Source of the DNA: Chaenocephalus aceratus
Taxonomy: Eukaryota; Chordata; Actinopteri; Perciformes; Channichthyidae
DNA length: 64,000 bases
Assembly: GCA_023974075.1 (NCBI GenBank)
Contig: CM043797.1
Coordinates: 35,149,639 to 35,213,638, forward strand
Direction: 5' to 3'
Positions 43,951 through 56,553 of this stretch are shown in pieces. Made by a program: the position numbers and the translations under genes. The stretch's first letter is position 1. Each line of letters begins with the position of its first letter. The notes under the pieces are model-generated. The model searched no databases. It was not told the origin of the DNA and was given only the letters and a program-made list of their open reading frames with translations.

Positions 43951-46054
43951 AGTGACAAGTTTTACAAATAAAGTATGGACAATGATTTTACTGAAATATA
44001 AACAAGTGAAGTTATACATCGGTTACACACACATGAATAATTATGTGGAACAGCATGTGATCACAGGAGCTCTGTGAAGCTATCATGTGAGAGAGTGACA
44101 ATCTGCCTAAAATGCTCCTGAAATTGCAATATTTTACACCTACATTTCTCTCTATGTCAGAAAATAGTATTTTATTGCACTTATAGTCACTAACTAAAAG
44201 AGAAGTTATGCTCTTATCATTCCATCAACCATCCATCCCATCCATGTTTGTTTAGTTTGTTTAACTTGTTTTCACCAACTGGGCAAAATATGCATTTGTT
44301 AAGGTCCCCATATTCATTATGTCTAAGTTGGTTTGTTGAAATCTGATTACTTGCAAAACATGTTATGAATATGCAGCAGCATAAATCCTCCGGAGACCCA
44401 GAAATAAAAAGGTTTCAAATGTCCTTAGTTTTTTAGATCACACAAGTCTTTAGGGTGGTATAAACATAATGACTAACAACAACTACAAATATATATATAT
44501 ATATTTTTTTATTGTGCTTCCTCTGTAGAGGACATCAGGTGTTAGTTATACAAGCAACATTAACATACAAGTACATTTAGACAACATTAGAGCACAACAA
44601 CTCAATGCAACACAATTGAGCCCTCATTTGTAGTACTCCATCCTTTTTTTAAATGCAGAGATACATCTGACACTTGATGTGTGCTTTCCCACTGCATCCA
44701 CCATGAGCCCTACAGAAACCTACGTGGCCCGTAGTGGACTCCATTTGTGTTGTGTAAAATGGGGAGAAATAAAAAGTTAGCAAATCCCCATGTCCTCCTC
44801 AGAGGACATTCATAAAAACATTTAGTTTAGGTCAAATAATTATTACATTGCTCTGAAACTCACTAAACTCCTAAGATGTTCCCTTACTATAATTAATAAA
44901 AATATTGACCTCACAACACTGGTAATTACAACATTACAAAATTACAAACTTACCATTTCTCTTTCTATAAATAGTGCTTGTGTTGATGGACGCTATTTTG
45001 AAATACAATGAAATTATCTTTATCAAAGCCACATCCCCACATATGTCACATGTCTGAAAAGCCCAGGATATCCTCTGTGGAGTACAACTGGACTTAATGC
45101 TGTGGCATGTATAACCTCATAGTTATGGACCAAAACCAAATGTCCTCTACAGAGGACAAAAATGAATGGGTGGGTCTCAGGAGGATAAGCCCAATATCAG
45201 CACTCATTATATGTATCTGTATTATCAGTTTGCTTGTGTATCTGTGTTGTAGAGATGATCCGTGTCAAAATATACATGGGGGAAAAAAGAGGGTCAACAG
45301 AGGTCCGCAGATAAATGGTCCTTTATGGATTATTCTAGCCATGCTAATGGTAATGGTTTAATATGTAATATAACAAATGTGTTCACTAATTCATAATATT
45401 GCTTATAGTTTGACAGCTTGTCCAAAATTAGTATTTTTTCATGGCCATGGTAACAATTGTGTTTTCATGTGTTTTTTATTACATTTTCCACAAGATGGCG
45501 TTAATATCATGAATAAGTATCTCACCCCAGCGGTTGTCAACCTCTGGCCGTGGGGGAAGAAAGCATTACTTCCACACTCGGAACATGCTTTATTACAATA
45601 TACAAGTAAAGATGTGTCAAACCTTACTTACTGTAAGTAATACTATTTAAAACAATCATAACAGTTAATGATACAAATAATATTTATATAGTGCTTTTCC
45701 TTTTTAAAATGTTTGAATAAATTCTGAAAAAATGCTGCGAGAGCCTTTAATTGTTCCCAAACATATGCGATCCGTAGACTTTATTATTTATTCACAGCAG
45801 ACCTTTTAATTTGTTACAGCAGATGATGCACAAGTAGAATTAACAACATCAATGATGGCTTTCTTCCAGAAATCATGCAAAACATATGCCACCATTATAA
45901 TGTAATTAGTCAGACCTGCATGTGACTAGTCTAAATGCCTGCTTTGAAAAGGTCTATTCAATTTCATTACAGATTTCCCCAGATTATGTTTGCCATTAAG
46001 GTAGAAAAAAACTGCCTTACCCTTTCTAAAACCACAGAGGACATATTCTGCAAA
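43951..46054. other. Intergenic, AT-rich, with TCCTCTG/CAGAGGA motifs
   Basis: No gene is supported. Palindromic motifs of the type TCCTCTGTAGAGGACA recur at about 44518, 44792, 45070 and 45139, and CAGAGGACAT at about 46034. This suggests one or more small transposons with such ends. An open frame at 45107-45361 has a hydrophobic run but no recognisable homology and is not called. Confidence 0.4.
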
Positions 46055-46460
46055 TGTTCAGGTTCATATTAGTATTTGTTCTTCTACTCCATTAATAAAG
46101 GTCCATCTTCTATATTCTACTTCTTAATGTTCAAGAAGGTTTTTATTTGTCTCATACTGATCATGAAACCAGAGCCCTGTCCGCCTCTGTTGTGATTGGT
46201 CAACTGCTTAGACACGTCCCGCCCCTTAGCCTGTAACATAAATGTGTTGGAACTCTAGCCAATAAAAGTGTGAGTCTTACATAGTGATGACATTATGTTC
46301 CGAAAGCAGACGAAAGCAGACAAAAGAGTCCAATGGAGGCGTTTCAGGCTCGGGGGAACACAGGGATTTTAACCTTTGCAGACCATTAACATGCACAAAA
46401 ACCAATAACACACTTCATGAGAGGGAAACATCCAAAGAGCAGAATGGGGCCTCTTTAAGT
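46055..46460. repeat. Family B repeat, longest copy
   Basis: It runs from TTCATATTAGTATTTG through TTATTTGTCTCATACTGATC and GTTGTGATTGGTCAAC to GGGGCCTCTTTAA. Fragments of the same unit occur at 12330-12530, 15850-16040, 16615-16855, 20195-20430 and 57870-57925. Non-coding; probably a MITE. Confidence 0.7.
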
Positions 46461-47400
46461 TTTTTTTTCAATTTTTTTATATTGGTACTGTTAAAGACAA
46501 CTAAAAACTACAAACTTGCTGTGCACAGAGTGGACTTTGACATCTGTCCGTTGTGTTTTTGATGTGACATTCCTTCTGAGCAAGTAATCTTTATGTAAAG
46601 AAGAAAGGGATAGTGCATTTACATTACTATCAGCCTAGGTTAGACGGCGCACCAAAGCCACATACACAATGAGCCTGAAGGTAAAGTATGTGGTAATTCA
46701 TTTGAAAAAGGAAAAAGAGAAACAATTCCTGTAAGTAATGCTGTAGAAGATGTGTTAAAGTACAGGGTGATCCTCTCACATACTTGTTGTCCCTGACTGA
46801 CATAAGTACGAGGCTCTGAGTGTGTGCAGATTGTATATCAACAGGACTTGTGCAGTTACTATGGGTGGGTGATATGAACACACACACATAAACTGAGATA
46901 ATACAAATATTTGAACTATAAGAGATAACTATCCCTTTAATACCACTTGTTTATTAGGCCTGTTTGTAATGTTGTAAATAAAAAAGGATGACTCCCTTAT
47001 GCAAATATCAAATTCATAGGGTCTTAAAATACGCCATTACAAGTAAACGTCCTGAATTTAAAATGTTTCTTGAGTAAAAGTACAAAAGTATTAGCATCAA
47101 CGTGTACGTTAACTTGATTATTTATTTATTTATTATTGTGATGCTATGAACTATTTATAGTGTAAATTGGAATTATCCACATCTGTGCTCCCGGGTGTAT
47201 CTGTGTGTTTTCTTCTTGTATGTTCTTGCCTGAACATGACATAAGCTGCTGCTCATAACCAATTGCCCCTTGCGGGATTAATAAAGTTGTTGATTGTTTG
47301 ATTGAAAAAGTAAAAGTACTCATTGTGCACAATGGCTCACTTCAGAATAACATAAAGTACAGAAGTATTGGCAGCTAAATGTACTTCAAGTACCAACACT
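46461..47400. other. Intergenic, no gene recognised
   Basis: AT-rich. A LINE-tail-like motif, CCCCTTGCGGGATTAATAAAG, occurs at about 47266-47286. Nothing else is supported. Confidence 0.4.
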
Positions 47401-47857
47401 TAAAGGTGGGGTAGGTAATTTTCAGAAACCGGCTCGAGATACATTTTTTGTTATATTCCATGGAATGCTCTTAACATCCCGATAGCAATGAATATTTTAA
47501 GTGCTTTGACAAAAAATCCATAAAAAAATGTCATCTGTAGAAGCCGTAATACTAGGCTTGTTTGAGACACATTGCGGCTCGCCTGGAAAGTAGACGAGAG
47601 TAGCCGATCGCAGCCGGGGGAGGTGTCAAAAAGCTTGCCTGAAGTCGGACAGCTCCGAGTCGGCTTCTTCTTCTTCATCTTCTTCTTCGCATTCTTCTTC
47701 TTCTTCTCTCGGTCTTTTGGCGGATTGCAAACAACTTTAAGGTGCATACCGCCACCTCCGGAGTCGGCTTGACTCGGTTTGCATTTATAAAGAATGCACA
47801 AATGTGTTTAATCGTTAATGTCAGATATGTACTAAGTAAATACATTTGTTCCTGCTC

Positions 47858-48130
47858 AAGATTAGATTCAACTTTATTGTTATTGCACAGATTACAGGTA
47901 CTGATGCAACACAATGCAGTTTAGCTTCTAACCAGGTGCAACGAGCAGTGAAGTGAAAAGTAATGTACACAATCTGCAGAATAACATATAGAATGATGAA
48001 TAAACAGTGGGGTATGAATACACTAGATATCAGCCTGTGAGCAGTATGAACAGTGTGTATGAATATGCTAAGATATATAAAGTATGAAAACGGTAAGCAG
48101 TATAGTATAAAATATATAGATATTAATTTC
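47858..48130 (+). repeat. LINE-tail-like insert inside the THAP transposon
   Basis: It starts TTCAACTTTATTGTTATTGC, followed by CACAATGCAGTTTAGC and AT-rich tail sequence, as in the 3' untranslated ends of fish LINEs. Boundaries are approximate. Confidence 0.5.
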
Positions 48131-48588
48131 ATGATGATAAACATTGTGGAACAATGATGAAAAATGGGAATGGATGTGGCGACGTAAAACTGACACAAAA
48201 CAACAACAAACTTTTGCCAGCCAATTGGAGAGTTTCATCAGCAGCACGTGGTAAAAACCACCAATGAGCGCTCAGCTCGAGATACCAGCGAGCCGTTTCC
48301 CATCAAGCATTTCGCTTCCGCAGCTCTTGGAGAGCAACTGCGCCAACTCGCCTCGCCTCGCTCTTAAAGGGAAATGGAAACACTTTTCAAACTGCTTTCC
48401 ATGCGACAATATTACCATTAGGAAATGTATTTATCTAGTCTATTTCCAATGTAAACGATCGAGATACGCGAATTTACTTTTTGAAATACGTGCCTAATGA
48501 CCATGGGCGCTTCCATTGCTCCGGGACTTTTCCAGTGACGTCACTGATTGGGTACGGCTTCCTGGGCCAAAGCTCAATAACAAACAAC

Positions 48589-48966
48589 ATGGCGTGCAAT
48601 GCACCAGTAGTTTACATTACAAGAAACCGGTCGTCGTCAGGAGTTTATTGTATTGCCCCAGGCTGCACAAATGGATTTTATACAAAGAAGGAAGAAGTAC
48701 ATTTCCATAGGCTGCCACTAAAGGATGAGAAGCTGCTCAAAGTCCAGTCTGGATGCCTGGTTCAATACAAAACATTGGATTTGAAGCCAGGATCTGTTCC
48801 CACAATATTCGATTTCTCAACGTATGCAGTCGGGAACACCGACCGTCCCAGCACGTCGGCCGCGCAAGACAATGACAGTGTCAACAAACGTGAAGTTCGA
48901 GCCACCAAACGAGTTGCTTCAGCTGCCGAGAGAGAGGTAAATATTGCAGCACTACCAGATTACTAG
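48589..48966 (+). CDS. THAP-domain protein of a DNA transposon (internally deleted)
   Basis: The ATG at 48589 opens about 126 codons. The first half of a THAP zinc-finger is clear: C-x3-C (CIAPGC), then HFHRLPLKDEKLLKV. The later LKPGSVPTIF matches the end of a THAP domain (basic-K-P-x-A/G-V-P-T-I-F). The W-containing centre and the C-x2-H zinc pair that should lie between them are missing, so an internal deletion has removed half the zinc ligands. A good donor (GAGAG|GTAAAT at about 48935) suggests the frame originally spliced onward. THAP domains bind transposon ends in P-type and ISL2EU-type elements. This copy is unlikely to bind DNA. Confidence 0.7.
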   Translation: MACNAPVVYITRNRSSSGVYCIAPGCTNGFYTKKEEVHFHRLPLKDEKLLKVQSGCLVQYKTLDLKPGSVPTIFDFSTYAVGNTDRPSTSAAQDNDSVNKREVRATKRVASAAEREVNIAALPDY

Positions 48967-49613
48967 CTCACACATGTATTTACTGACACAGTGTGACCTT
49001 ATTAATTAACGCAATCGCGTCCAAACTAAATGGTAGCTATTATTATGACGCACAATAGAGAATTGGGGGTGTTCTATAGCTCAACTAATTAAACTGGCAT
49101 ACACACGCTCATCTGTCGAAAACAGCCCTAAAAAGGCTAGTATTGCTATTGATGGATGGTATTGCAGGACCCAGAGCGCACGGAGCACAGAGCGGACAGC
49201 AGATAACGGAATTGCAGTTGTATTGCTTATAGATTATCAGAACATTTCAAAGGGGACACAGCCCCATTGGATATTAACCTATGGATTAACTACATCATCG
49301 TTTTTATCGTTGTAATGCCATTGAAGACCAGTTTAGACCAGACAATGAGGAAGGTAAGCCGTTAGCCTGGCGTATGTTAGTACCTAGCGCCACTTGTTTT
49401 GATGTACGTTTTTGTGGATAACCTCGCGAGTTTGTATCTTTCAGTGTTGAGGTGGGCACCATTAGATTCTGTGTCTCCTTGCGATCATAAACGATGTGTT
49501 GGATGTGCGGCTAGGATAAGTAATAAGGGAGCTATCGGTGCAGTAATAGGTTAGCATTTTCGCTCGGGGCTAATTCAGAGGCTCACTGTTAGCATTGTGT
49601 TTTTTAAAATGTT

Positions 49614-49781
49614 TTATTCCGGATCGTATGCCACTCTATTCGACCGAATCGGTTCATAAGCATAGGCCATGGGATGCCTGGTAACTGTAGATGCTTCCAC
49701 ATCAATGTCATCTCCCGACGAATAGTCAAATTCATCGTTCAAAACGTCGATCTCATTGCAAAATTCCTCCATCGCTGCCAT
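49614..49781 (-). CDS. Small acidic ORF of the THAP transposon (55 aa)
   Basis: On the minus strand an ATG at 49781 gives 55 codons to a TAA at 49614, starting MAAMEEFCNEIDVLNDEFDY and ending AYEPIRSNRVAYDPE. The acidic N-terminus followed by an A/P-Y-x-x-E-P motif resembles the start of the large protein coded by ISL2EU-type fish transposons (annotated P2X7-like), often with an EP-rich motif. A second in-frame ATG lies 9 nt in. It may be a truncated first exon. The assignment is tentative; the coding appearance rests on composition and position within the element, opposite the THAP gene. Confidence 0.5.
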   Translation of the reverse strand: MAAMEEFCNEIDVLNDEFDYSSGDDIDVEASTVTRHPMAYAYEPIRSNRVAYDPE

Positions 49782-50389
49782 ATCTGCTACGTTGTGTTGA
49801 CTTCCGGTGGAGCGAAAACACAGCCAGTGACGTCACCATTTGGGACTCCCCTAATGGCGGCGGCCTGGTCCCGGAATTCCCCACCCGGCCGGCGGATAAT
49901 TAATTTTCTTTTGGCGAGTAATATCATATACAATAAATATTACGATCAATATCCATTGTAAAATGAATAAACTACCGGAATATTATAACTGTAATTGGTG
50001 TTTCCTTTCCCTTTAAGGCTGCGGGCGTCTTTGTCCCGCGAGATTTCAAAGTCTCATGTGGGCGTGCCTCCAGAGCAAGTCGGACAAAATGACTAACCAT
50101 CATGCAACGCACTAGCAAGACGTTGATAGCAACTGCGCAGGTCTGCGCAGGTCTTGCTTGTCTCAAACAAGCCTACTGTAAAAAAGTACCACCAATCCGT
50201 TTAGCCTACCTGCCTGTCAGCCTTCCATCGGGGCACAAACTTATCTCGTGCCCTCATTGGTCATGTGCGCGTTCGTGTGTGTTGGAGGAGGGGCTCTGTA
50301 AGGAAGTGGCAGATATTCACCGGTTGTGTATTTTCAAATTCTCGCGATCTCGAGCCGGTTTCTCAAACTTACCTACCCCACATTTAAAG

Positions 50390-50920
50390 TATACAGAATG
50401 GCTCTTTCAAAGTATTTAAAAAATAACAATATATTATCCTGTTTATCACTCAAATAATGTAAGCATATTGTATGTTTTTATATAAAAAGTAACTATATGA
50501 ATGTTAAAGTAGAAGTACTTAGTTACTTTCTACCTCTAGTCATAAAACATAACCGGCACCCACTACCCATATTTTTTAACATGATAAATCAAATTCACAC
50601 TAGTCTGTGTCTAAGCCCAGCCCTCTTGGGGCCACACTCTCCCTCAGTTTCATTTGTGGCTTTAACTTTGCGCTCCACCCATAACACACACAGACACATT
50701 TATTTAGTCTGTTCCCACTGAGAAAGTTATTTCCAGCCGGAGAGGAGGAGTGCCTGTGACAGTCCATCTCCAACCCAAGTCTGCTTTGGAAACAGTAGTC
50801 GGTTTGCTGAGCCAGGAGCTAACCAGAAGCTCCCTCTCTCTCTCTTTCTCTCTCCCTATCTCTCTCTCTCTCTCTCTCTGGGACACAGCGAAGGGAGAGC
50901 TCCTTCCACAACACGTCTCC
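50390..50920 (+). promoter_or_regulatory. gmps upstream region and 5' leader
   Basis: Between the MITE and the gmps ATG. It includes a CT-rich tract at 50829-50880 (CTCTCTCTCTCTTTCTCTCT) that would lie in the 5' leader or core promoter. No TATA box is evident. The transcript start is not determined. Confidence 0.4.
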
Positions 50921-53900
50921 ATGGCTGTGTGCAACGGAGAGAGCAAGGTCAGTGGAGCAGGGACATAGAAGCCATCATCCCGGGTGACTTGGTGTTAGGA
51001 CCCGGGTTGCTGGTGTTAATTCCGGCCTGTGTGTGTTTGTACCTCGGGGGGAAAGTTAGAGAGCATTACCACCAGGTCCACTGCTGTATGCCTGTTGCAA
51101 TGTTTACATTAACATGTTGCTCATAGCTTCAGTCAGGTTGTCTTAATTATGTTAGAAACACATATGTTTTACATTCATGTAATCACTGACTTCTTCTCAT
51201 GTTGTAGCCCCCCGTAAGAGCCTCCAAGCACCGCGTGGGTTTTAGCATAGCCCCGCTAACTTAGCCTCGGACGTGCTGCTAACATGCTAATGCTGCTAAC
51301 AACTACTGTTTATAATACCAGCGAGCTAGCATGCTACACAGGCAGTTGGTAGATGTAGCTTTAGCTGGGCAGTGCGAATTTGTTGTGATGGTACTCTTTG
51401 TCCAACAACAAGTATTATTACTGCGTTTGCGTTTATTTGTGGAAAGTGACATTGAGATTGTGGTTATTTATTGAAGCGGATGCTGTCACTCACTGTAAGC
51501 TAACGTTAACTGACAGGGTTGCTAACGTCGTCACTAAGCTATTAACGTTACCGGTGTGACAACCAGAGCCCCACATTTATTCAGTTACTTTCTAAACTGG
51601 ATATTATATTATTTTACAATAATGTAACACTGTAAAAACAATCTTTCTGCATCGTCAGTACTTTTACTTTTGATACTTTGAGTTCATTTAGCTGATGGTA
51701 CTTCTACTTAACTAACGCATTGAGTATACAAACATGTAGAAAGACAAGTATAGTACATAGCCTACACGCATTATTACAAACATATACAATTTAAAATATG
51801 CTCTTAAAAGTATTTGTGAGTCATAAAAACTGGATATCATAATATTCTACATGTTCATTTTGTAAAAACAACCATTCTGTATTACAAGTACTTTAAATAT
51901 TGATTTTATCTCTAAATATTGTTGTACTTCTATTTAACTAACACATACAAGACGTTTACTTGTAATGGAGTATTTTAAGACAAGTGTATTTCTACTTCCA
52001 CTTAAGTAAAGGATCTGAGTACTTCTTTACACTCATTTCCAGTATTGTATGTCCTCTGTTGCATGTTTTTGCAACTTGTTCATTCAAATTGAAATGTAAT
52101 TCGTTTTTTAGGATGACTTTACAACATCTCCCCAGGGACTAAAATTATAATAATCATCATAAACCATTTTAGAATGCTTATTTCTCAAAGACACTAACGG
52201 GGTAAACAAATCATACAAAATAATCTTTTAAATTAAAATCATCTGTTTTTTAAGTTTGCTGCAATACGGATAATCTTTCCTTGCAATTAATACAATAGAA
52301 AATGTTTCTCTTCTTGCACACAAACTGATCAGCGCACTTTTATTTAATAACATCCAGACCTACATCTTTGTGACACAGCTAAAAAAAGTGTGCCCTGCTC
52401 ATTAGAGCCTTTGACTAACTTGTTGGATTCATGTGATCCCACTGATGAGCTGAATGGTTACACCAACGTTTCACGAGAGTGACTCAGTGTCTGCATTGAA
52501 GCTCACATGTCCTTAATTGTGTTAGCCTTTATTAGGTCACATTTTCCACGCTTGAGGTCAAAAGTGGAGCTAGAGAGTAGTGGGTGCCTTACATCACCTC
52601 TAAAGAAAACATTAAAAACAACATTTTCTTTGTGTTACTCGATAAAAAGTAAGCACTAGTGTGCAAAAGAGACTATGGGTGTACACTTTTCTGCCCACTC
52701 CGCACTTAAAACAACACGATGTGTGTTTTTTATGAATGTGTGTGACCACAGCTGGATATCAGCAGCACAGAGCAGAATGGATCATGTGAGGGGCGGTGGC
52801 CATCCTGGATGCCGGGGCCCAGTACGGCAAGGTGATCGACAGACGGGTGCGAGAGATGTTTGTACGCTCTGAGATCCTCCCTCTGGAGACCCCGGCCTTC
52901 GCCATCAGAGAACAGGGCTACAGGTGAGCAGGGTTGGGAAGGTTACTTTAAAAATGTATGTACGACTACTAGTTACCTGTAAAAACAAAATAAAGATAGT
53001 TACCTTTGCATGATTGTTCTCTTTCTTCTCCTTCCTAGAGCCATCATCATCTCAGGAGGTCCAGCCTCTGTGTATGCAGAAGACGCCCCCTGGTTTGACC
53101 CGGCCATATTCGCTATAGGGAAGCCCGTGCTTGGGATTTGCTATGGGATGCAGGTATTTATGTACATTTTGAGTATTTTTAATTTGATGTACTTTATACT
53201 TCTACTCCGCTTAATGTTGGGGTGATATTTAACCCACATTTAAATCATGTGATGCGAGGCTTTAAAAGTCATTATGTAGACCTTCTTTATACCACAATTC
53301 CTTTGTTCGAGGAAGCATTTTCATTGCATACATTTCACGATGAGTAGCTACACTTTACAATCACTCATATCCAGGCTGCTGTTATATCTCCTGGGTACAG
53401 CTGTGACTTTACAGCCTTCTTCAAGGGCACTTTAACTGAGAACATCGCTCACTAAGCTTTCCTAGCTGGCTTGTAAATGAAAACCAGCAGCCATCCATTC
53501 TCCATCTCATTTCTCGATACACCCGGCATTCCTAACATGTTTGCAGTCGCACTAACATGTTATTTTATGTCCATGTGTTAACTTGTTGTGGGTGTGTGTT
53601 GGTTTTACAGATGATGAATAAAGTTTTTTGGCGGCACCGTGCACAAAAAGAATTTAAGGGAAGATGGAGTCTTCAGTATTGGACTGGACAACACTTGTTC
53701 TCTCTTCAGGTAAATGGTGTTTTCTTTTATGTTTATTATATTAAATATCAAACTGTATTTTGATGTGGATTCTTGGATCTGCAAGTCCTAACCCATCTAC
53801 ATTTTAAACTTTATAATATCTTATATAAGAGAAAATTAAAAGCCTGTGGACAATATACTAAGAGGTTGTTAGTGCTGAAGATATACATGTATTTGATACA

Positions 53901-56504
53901 GGAACAAAAAGGTCTGATGTAGAGAGACGTTAGTACATGGCAGACAGTATCACTACACAGTGGAACTACGTAACGTGATGGATCAGTGTTTTTATTTTAC
54001 TGGCTACCATGGCCCCTTCATCAAATGTTTGCCAGTGCATGTAGCGGCCGAGGGAAGGCTAATGAAGTCCATCTGACATGAATGTAATATTAAAGACGGC
54101 TAGTGTCATTAAACCCTTAAAAATAACATTCAATATATCCCGTCGAGATCAGCAGGTCGATTTACAGTACCATTTATTTTCTTAAAGAGGCCCTATTATT
54201 CTTTTAGATTTCTTTGTGTGGCGTGTTTTTATTTCCCGTTTCATTCTTTATTATTTTGAATATCTTTTTTTAAATGCAATAGGTAAACACCTGCTTTTCT
54301 TTATTTTCTCTTGTATTTATTTGCATTTGATATTGAGGTGATTCAAAAGTATCGGAAAGTAATCAGGTTACATTACTTATATATTGTGATACTCGGATTA
54401 GGTTGCTTAGAATATTTTCTTTGCAGGTTACTAGTAATTGTAACGGATTAAAGTACATCTCCCAACCCTGTATATGTGTTGTTATTGTACCTCTGACATC
54501 AGTGTGTTTTATTTGATCAGGGGCCTTCAGAAGGAGGAGCTGGTCCTTCTGACTCACGGAGACAGTGTGGATAAAGTGGCTGAAGGCTTTAAGGTGGTGG
54601 CCCAATCCGGGAACATCATTGCTGGTAAGTAGCACATGCAGTGGTATTATTATTTTACTTAATTAAAAGTGCTAATAACTCCATTACAAGTCGTGGGTTC
54701 AATACGTTGCCTAAAGAAGCCCTATTGTGTTTTGATGTTTTACTAGTTTTGTTTTGTATGGCTTTAAAAGTAGCATTTTAAAGATGATAATTACCCAGGT
54801 TAACAGTTCCTTGACATCTGTGTTCCCCACCAGGGATTGCTAATGAACAGAAGAAGCTGTACGGGACACAGTTTCACCCTGAGGTCGACTTGACGGAGAG
54901 AGGCATCGAAATGCTCCGTAACTTCCTGTTTGAGATCGCAGGATGCACGAGTAATTTTACCGTACAAAACCGCCAAGAAGTTTGCATCAACGACATCAAA
55001 GAGAAAGTGGGCAAATCTAAAGTGCTGGTGAGTAAAAAATCGTAATGTTCCCTGATTTGTGTGTTTATCTAAACCATTTTTTAGGACCGAGATGACGGAT
55101 CAGAAGAACACATTTTCTAATCCTGTATAGAATATTAACCAAAAGTCTCAAGCTGGGTTGCTGAATGTGAAGTGGTGACGGCAGCAGCAGTGGTGGGAAG
55201 TAAAGTAGAACCAATTAAACTCTCAAATTAAACCCTTTTTTATCTGGAAAGAGGAAGTGGACTCCCTGAAGTGGCATCAAACTAGGCTGCATCTCGGGGG
55301 GATATGATGAGTATAAATTAGTTTAAGAAAAACCCTCAAAGCAAGACTTATATTACAAAAAAATCTATTTCTTGTTGAACTACAGTCTGAGGGATACATG
55401 CTTCTCTTGTAGTTATTATGCTATGTTGTGGAACGGAGCATTTTATACGTTCAATGATTATCCAGACGAGTCACAAATGTAGCTTGCTGAATAGTTTCTG
55501 ATGATTTATTCAGGTGCTGCTGAGCGGTGGGGTCGACTCGACAGTTTGCACAGCTCTCCTGAACAAAGCTCTGGACCAGGAGCAGGTGATCGCAGTTCAC
55601 ATCGATAATGGCTTCATGAGGAAGAGGGAAAGTCAGAGCGTGGAGGAGGCCCTCACCAAGCTGGGCATCAAACTCAAAGGTACAGATTCACATGGGGACA
55701 AAGTTCTAAATGACGCCGGGATGCTACAATAAGACCTTCAAGTCAGCGGAGTACATCTCTCTCCGAGTGTACTTCCATGTGATGGCAGCTGATATTCAGT
55801 ATTACATTTAGCAGATGCTTTTATCCAAATCCACTTACAATAAGCCATACCTTTCTAAATGTGACACATTCCTTCACATTTGATGGATTATATGACTACG
55901 ACCGTGGCGACTTTGAATATCACAGTATACTGAAGTGTTGTATAATATTTATTATTGTTGCTCATAACCCAAATGTGTCTTCTGTCTTCTAAAATGTTTC
56001 TTTATTTAGTGGTAAACGCTGCTCACACCTTCTACAACGGAACGACAACCCTCCCCATCTCTGAGGAGGACCGGACGCCACGAAAACGTATCAGCAAGAC
56101 TCTGAATATGACTACCAACCCAGAAGAGAAAAGAAAGATTATCGGAGATACGTTTGTCAAAGTGAGTACTCGTTTCAATCGACCCTCTACAAAAGTATTA
56201 AAGACGCTATTATCATACTCTATGATTTATGAACCTGCTGGCTAGCTGTCTCTTGCCAATATGGCTGCTTACATGTTTTTAGTTTACCAGGTCCCTGTAG
56301 TGTCTGACTCTTTGCTTCGTGTTGCCCCAGGTTGCCAATGAAGTGATCGGAGAGATGAATCTGAAGCCAGAGGAGGTCTTCCTGGCCCAGGGTACCCTGC
56401 GGCCGGATCTCATCGAGAGCGCTTCTCATCTCGCCAGCGGGAAGGCGCAGGTCATCAAAACGCACCACAACGACACCGAGCTCATCCGCAAACTCCGAGA
56501 TGAG

Positions 56505-56553
<49 letters not shown>

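Larger units (their letters stand above)
47554..50174 (+). mobile_element. 2.6-kb THAP-domain DNA transposon
   Basis: The termini AGGCTTGTTTGAGAC and GTCTCAAACAAGCCT are perfect inverted repeats. It is flanked by ACT on both sides (47551-47553 and 50175-50177), a 3-bp duplication confirmed by the uninterrupted MITE copy. It carries a THAP-type gene on the plus strand (48589-48966) and an acidic small ORF on the minus strand (49614-49781). Two divergent or convergent genes plus a 3-bp duplication recall the PIF/Harbinger-ISL2EU group; P elements would give 8 bp. No transposase core is seen, so it is deleted. It also holds a nested LINE tail. Confidence 0.8.
47401..50389. mobile_element. MITE, family A, split by the THAP transposon
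   Basis: The left half 47401-47553 (AAAGGTGGGGTAGGTAA, TCCATGGAATGCTCTTAACA) and the right half 50175-50389 (CTCTGTAAGGAAGTGGCAGA, CGAGCCGGTTTCTCAAACTT) together make one MITE. Its intact counterpart lies at 611-897. The join CCGTAATACT to ACTGTAAAAA corresponds to CCGTCATACTGTAAAAA in that copy. Confidence 0.85.

Noticed and set aside
45107..45361. 84-codon frame with a hydrophobic segment
   Set aside because: No recognisable homology; it overlaps a repeat-like palindromic motif and has a non-ATG outer start. A chance frame in AT-rich DNA is more likely.
50107..50160. Coding-looking frames over the right end of the THAP element
   Set aside because: They cross the transposon terminus and MITE boundary and have no homology.
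47554..50174. Classification as a P element because of the THAP domain
   Set aside because: The target duplication is 3 bp (ACT), not the 8 bp of P elements, and a second opposing gene is present. A Harbinger/ISL2EU-like assignment is favoured but unproven.
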